A stretch of 14,716 nucleotides of DNA from Desulfovibrionaceae bacterium (GTDB taxonomy: Bacteria; Pseudomonadota; Gammaproteobacteria; Burkholderiales; Burkholderiaceae_C). The position numbers were made by a program, and so were the translations under genes. The first letter of the stretch is position 1, and every line of letters begins with the position of its first letter. The stretch lies in assembly GCA_009778355.1 (NCBI GenBank), contig WRJY01000315.1, forward strand, positions 1 through 14,716. The letters are read 5' to 3'. The notes under the pieces are model-generated. The model saw only the letters and a program-made list of their open reading frames with translations, searched no databases and was not told where the DNA came from. Shown piece after piece: positions 12,327 through 14,716 of this stretch.

Positions 12327-14264
12327 TCAAGCGCCGGCAGGCGCATTGTGCCGCCCTGCGCGGCCCCGGCGGCGCGCCAGCGCCGCGCTCAACGCGCCAG
12401 CGCCCATGCCCAGCACGCCAAGCCAAATCCAGCGCACGAAGGGCTTGTGCTGCACGCGCAGGCCCCAGGCGCCGGCGGCCTCGTCCACCGGGGCGCTGAG
12501 CGCCACGTAGATGTCGCGCGTCAAACCCCAGTCGATGGCGCTCTCGGTCAGCGGCATACCCGAATTGACGTAGGAGCGTTTTTCACTCACCAGCGCACGC
12601 GGCGCCTGCTCGCCGCAACGCAGCGTGAAGTGCCCTGTTTGCGCATCGTAATTGGGGCCACTGGCCTGGCCGACGCTGTCAAAACGCAGCGCGCAGTCGC
12701 CAAGCGCCACCGTGTCGCCCGGCGCCATCGACACATCGCGCTCCACCCCGTAGCCCTTGACCATGGCCACGCCCACCACGAAAGCCGCCACCCCCAGATG
12801 CGCCAGCGCCATGCCAAAGCCCGACGCGCCCAGGCCCCCGCCGCGCAGCCGCAGCGCGGCCCAGTGCAGCGTGCTCACCACCACGCCCAGCGCCCCCAGC
12901 AAGGCAACTACCACCAGCGGATGCGCCGCCCCGTACTCGCGCGAGAGCAGCAGCGGCAGCGCCACCGCGCCAACCACCAGCGCCGCCAGCGTGGGCGCCA
13001 GGCGGCGCAGCAGCGCCCTGCCCTCGTCGCGCCCCCAGCGCAGCCAGATCGACACCATCAGCAACGCCAGCGAAGGCAGCAGCACGGGCGTCATCACGGC
13101 ATCGAAATATGGCGCGCCAACCGAAATCTTGCCCAATTGCAGCGCGTCCATGGCCAGCGGGTACAGCGTGCCGAGCAGCACGCAGCCGCAAGCGGCCACC
13201 AGCAGCAGGTTGTTGAGCGCCAGCGCCGTGTCGCGCGAGAGCAGTCCCGCCGCCTTGGCGGCCCGCGCGGGCAACAGCCGCTTGCCATGCATCGCGACCA
13301 GCGCCAGACTGCCCAGCAGCGTGACCGCAATCAGCGCCAGCATCATGATGCCGCGGCGCGGGTCGGAAGCGAACGCATGAACCGAGACCAGCACGCCCGA
13401 GCGGACCAGAAAGGTGCCCAGCAGCGACAACACAAAGGCCGCGATGGACAGCGCCGCCGTCCAATACGCAAAGCGCCCGTGCAAATCGCGCGCAATCTGC
13501 ACGTGCAGCAGCGCCGCCAGCGCCAGCCAGGGCATGAGCGAGGCGTTTTCCACCGGGTCCCAGAACCACCAGCCGCCCCAGCCCAGTTCGTAATAGGCCC
13601 ACCACGACCCCACCGCGATGCCCAGCGACAAAAAGAACAGCGCCACCGCTGTGTAAGGCCGCACCCAGCGCACCCACGGCGCGGGCGCGCCGCGCCACAG
13701 CGCGGCCAGTGTCATGGCAAAAGGCACCGCCGCGCCCACGTAGCCCAGGTACAACAGCGGCGGGTGCGCCGCCATGCCGGGGTCTTGCAGCAGGGGATTG
13801 AGGCTCATGCCCTCGGGCGGCGCGGGCAGCAGGCGCATGAACGGGTTGGAAGTCAGCAGCACGAAGGCGCCCATGCCCACGCTCACCAGCCCCAGCACGC
13901 CCAGCACGCGCGCGGCGTAGATCGCGTCATGCCGGTACAGCCCGCGCAAGGCCGCCAGGCTCCACAGCGCAAGCGCGGCCAGCCACAGCAGCATCGACCC
14001 CTCGTGCCCGCCCCACACCGCAGTGATGCGGTAAAGCAGCGGCAAGGTGGTGTGGCTGTTTTGCGCGACGTAGAGAATCGAAAAATCGAAATTGACGAAC
14101 GCCACCGCCAGCAGCACGATCGCCCCCAGCACCCCGGCAACCTGCCACAGCCCGGCCAGCAGCACCAGCCTGGGTTGCGCCTTCGGCCCGATGCCGCCCC
14201 AAGCCTGCACCGCCGCCGCGACCACGGCAAGAATCAGCAGCAACTGCCCCAACTCGCCGATCAT
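12327..14264 (-). CDS. ccmF: Haem lyase subunit CcmF
   Basis: CcmF is the large membrane subunit of the System I cytochrome c haem ligase, taking haem from holo-CcmE and attaching it to apocytochrome. At 645 residues it is full length, with about 14–15 hydrophobic segments. The haem-handling WWD domain is at about 222–246 (WGGWWFWDPVENASLMPW). Candidate haem-ligand histidines are His167 (AHPPLLYLG), His254, His296 (SVHAFA) and His489 (ALAHLG), in the positions of E. coli His173/261/303/491. WGGHEGSMLLW at 84–94 is also diagnostic. A periplasmic domain spans about 505–610. The ATG at 14264 has a GGGAG Shine-Dalgarno and overlaps the stop of a 39-codon ORF. It heads ccmF–G–H–I. ccmE, normally just upstream, is absent from this window. 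Confidence 0.97.
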   Translation of the reverse strand: MIGELGQLLLILAVVAAAVQAWGGIGPKAQPRLVLLAGLWQVAGVLGAIVLLAVAFVNFDFSILYVAQNSHTTLPLLYRITAVWGGHEGSMLLWLAALALWSLAALRGLYRHDAIYAARVLGVLGLVSVGMGAFVLLTSNPFMRLLPAPPEGMSLNPLLQDPGMAAHPPLLYLGYVGAAVPFAMTLAALWRGAPAPWVRWVRPYTAVALFFLSLGIAVGSWWAYYELGWGGWWFWDPVENASLMPWLALAALLHVQIARDLHGRFAYWTAALSIAAFVLSLLGTFLVRSGVLVSVHAFASDPRRGIMMLALIAVTLLGSLALVAMHGKRLLPARAAKAAGLLSRDTALALNNLLLVAACGCVLLGTLYPLAMDALQLGKISVGAPYFDAVMTPVLLPSLALLMVSIWLRWGRDEGRALLRRLAPTLAALVVGAVALPLLLSREYGAAHPLVVVALLGALGVVVSTLHWAALRLRGGGLGASGFGMALAHLGVAAFVVGVAMVKGYGVERDVSMAPGDTVALGDCALRFDSVGQASGPNYDAQTGHFTLRCGEQAPRALVSEKRSYVNSGMPLTESAIDWGLTRDIYVALSAPVDEAAGAWGLRVQHKPFVRWIWLGVLGMGAGALSAALARRRGRAGRHNAPAGA

Positions 14265-14380
14265 CGCGCCGCTCCCGGCAGGCGTGGGCCTTGTCGGAGC
14301 ATGGGCTGTACTCGAGGCAGCACGCAATCCACGTCGCGCCCAACCCCACCGCGACATTGCAGACGGAAAAATTCAAACAT
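14261..14380 (-). CDS. Possible 39-residue leader ORF coupled to ccmF
   Basis: A 40-codon frame starts with ATG at 14380 after a clear AGGAGA Shine-Dalgarno (14389–14394, 8-nt spacing). It ends in a TGA that overlaps the ccmF ATG as ATGA, the same coupling seen at ccmG/ccmH and ccmH/ccmI. The peptide begins MFEFFRLQCRGGVGRDVDCV, contains two Cys residues and is Arg/Pro-rich towards its end. It has no signal peptide or membrane segment and matches nothing I recognise, including CcmE and CcmD. It may be a regulatory leader peptide, a decayed remnant of an upstream gene, or chance. Start signals are good, but coding evidence is weak. Confidence 0.4.
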   Translation of the reverse strand: MFEFFRLQCRGGVGRDVDCVLPRVQPMLRQGPRLPGAAR

Positions 14381-14516
14381 CCGTCGATTCTCCTACATAA
14401 CCAGCGCGCCCACCGCAAGGGCTTTCCCGCAGTCACCTTGAGTCAGCAGTTGAACCTGGTTGCCCGCTGGCAAGGGCACCCGGCCAGGCGCGTCAGCGAA
14501 CGGAGCAGCCAATCAG

Positions 14517-14555
14517 CCATTGCGCATGGAAACCCGCATTGCAACATGCAATAAT
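14517..14555 (+). promoter_or_regulatory. higB promoter with two palindromic candidate operators
   Basis: The sequence TGCAATAAT (14547–14555) matches an extended -10 with one mismatch, and transcription would begin about at the GTG at 14562. Two palindromes lie here: CCAT-TGCGC-ATGG (14517–14529) and ATTGC-AACAT-GCAAT (14538–14552). Their centres are 22 bp apart, about two helical turns, and both contain ATTGC. This layout suits cooperative binding by a HigA-type antitoxin, which is inference. Confidence 0.4.
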
Positions 14556-14561
14556 CCGCCC

Positions 14562-14716
14562 GTGCGCGTCATCACCAACCGTCGCCTGATCGAGTTCGCC
14601 GCCCGCCATCCAGCCGCGGGGGAGCTTTTGCAGGCGTGGCGGCGCGTGATGGAGTCGCGGGCATTTGACGGCTTTTCCGATCTGCGCCAGAGCTTTGGCA
14701 GCGTGGACAAGGTCGG
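14562..14716 (+). CDS. higB: HigB-type mRNA interferase toxin, 5' part
   Basis: The first 51 codons of a HigB toxin (PF09907, HigB_toxin) run off the right edge. It starts with GTG and reads VRVITNRRLIEFAARHPAAG, then an LQAWRRVMESRAFDGFSDLR region and FGSVDKV. These are the conserved N-terminal blocks of HigB ribosome-dependent endoribonucleases. The catalytic C-terminal part lies outside the window, so activity cannot be judged. There is no Shine-Dalgarno, and the likely -10 ends 6 nt before the GTG, suggesting leaderless translation. The partner antitoxin gene higA (XRE family) is expected immediately to the right. It is divergent from the ccm operon. The GTG was chosen because it gives the exact family start; the only nearby ATG (14546) meets a stop two codons later. 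Confidence 0.85.
   Translation, partial: MRVITNRRLIEFAARHPAAGELLQAWRRVMESRAFDGFSDLRQSFGSVDKV

Noticed and set aside
11982..14441. 819-codon open frame on the plus strand opposite ccmF and the 5' part of ccmG
   Set aside because: It is Arg/Gln/His/Pro-rich with no domain. The opposite strand encodes complete CcmF with the WWD motif, so this is a composition artefact.
1..14716. CRISPR array, tRNA or rRNA genes
   Set aside because: No short regularly spaced repeats with variable spacers, no cloverleaf-like segments and no rRNA blocks were seen. The only regular array is the contiguous 84-bp repeat.

Overview
The window looks like chromosome of a G+C-rich betaproteobacterium, most likely Comamonadaceae (Acidovorax/Alicycliphilus/Ottowia-like). 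The grounds are the fmdB–DUF502–aspS and nudB–EEP–folE gene orders, System I cytochrome c maturation genes of proteobacterial type, and GC-rich palindromic intergenic repeats of a kind I associate with that family. The assignment rests on recognising protein families by eye; no search was run.

Left part (1–7399, all on the minus strand, so read right to left). fmdB (zinc ribbon), a DUF502 membrane protein and aspS head the run. A 286-bp gap with competing inverted repeats follows. Next come three small membrane-associated proteins of the YqjD/YqjE/YqjK type, then nudB, an EEP-fold phosphoesterase, folE and a stand-alone BLUF blue-light sensor. NudB and FolE catalyse consecutive early folate steps, FolE making dihydroneopterin triphosphate and NudB removing pyrophosphate from it. 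The BLUF gene starts 5 nt after the folE stop, so a flavin photosensor is physically tied to pterin synthesis. Between nudB and the EEP gene lie three in-frame 84-bp tandem repeats. Beyond a probable terminator, the 5' end of a periplasmic substrate-binding protein gene leaves the window at position 1.

Middle (7400–10119). A divergent FMN-dependent alpha-hydroxy-acid (lactate-type) dehydrogenase is followed by 418 bp without a credible gene, which holds REP-like hairpins. Then come an AT-rich orphan membrane-protein gene (minus) and a small XRE regulator (plus). This stretch looks like acquired or remodelled DNA between two core blocks.

Right part (10120–14380, minus strand). A compact cytochrome c maturation operon, ccmF–ccmG–ccmH–ccmI, has ATGA overlaps at ccmG/ccmH and ccmH/ccmI. 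CcmI carries a tandem internal duplication of about 164 residues. No ccmE precedes ccmF; instead a 39-codon ORF with a good Shine-Dalgarno ends in an ATGA overlap with ccmF. At the right edge a HigB-type mRNA interferase starts with GTG on the plus strand and runs out of the window. It appears leaderless and has two palindromes in its promoter region.

The points most worth a second look are the folate/BLUF unit, the in-frame repeat array, the ccmF leader ORF and the AT-rich orphan pair.
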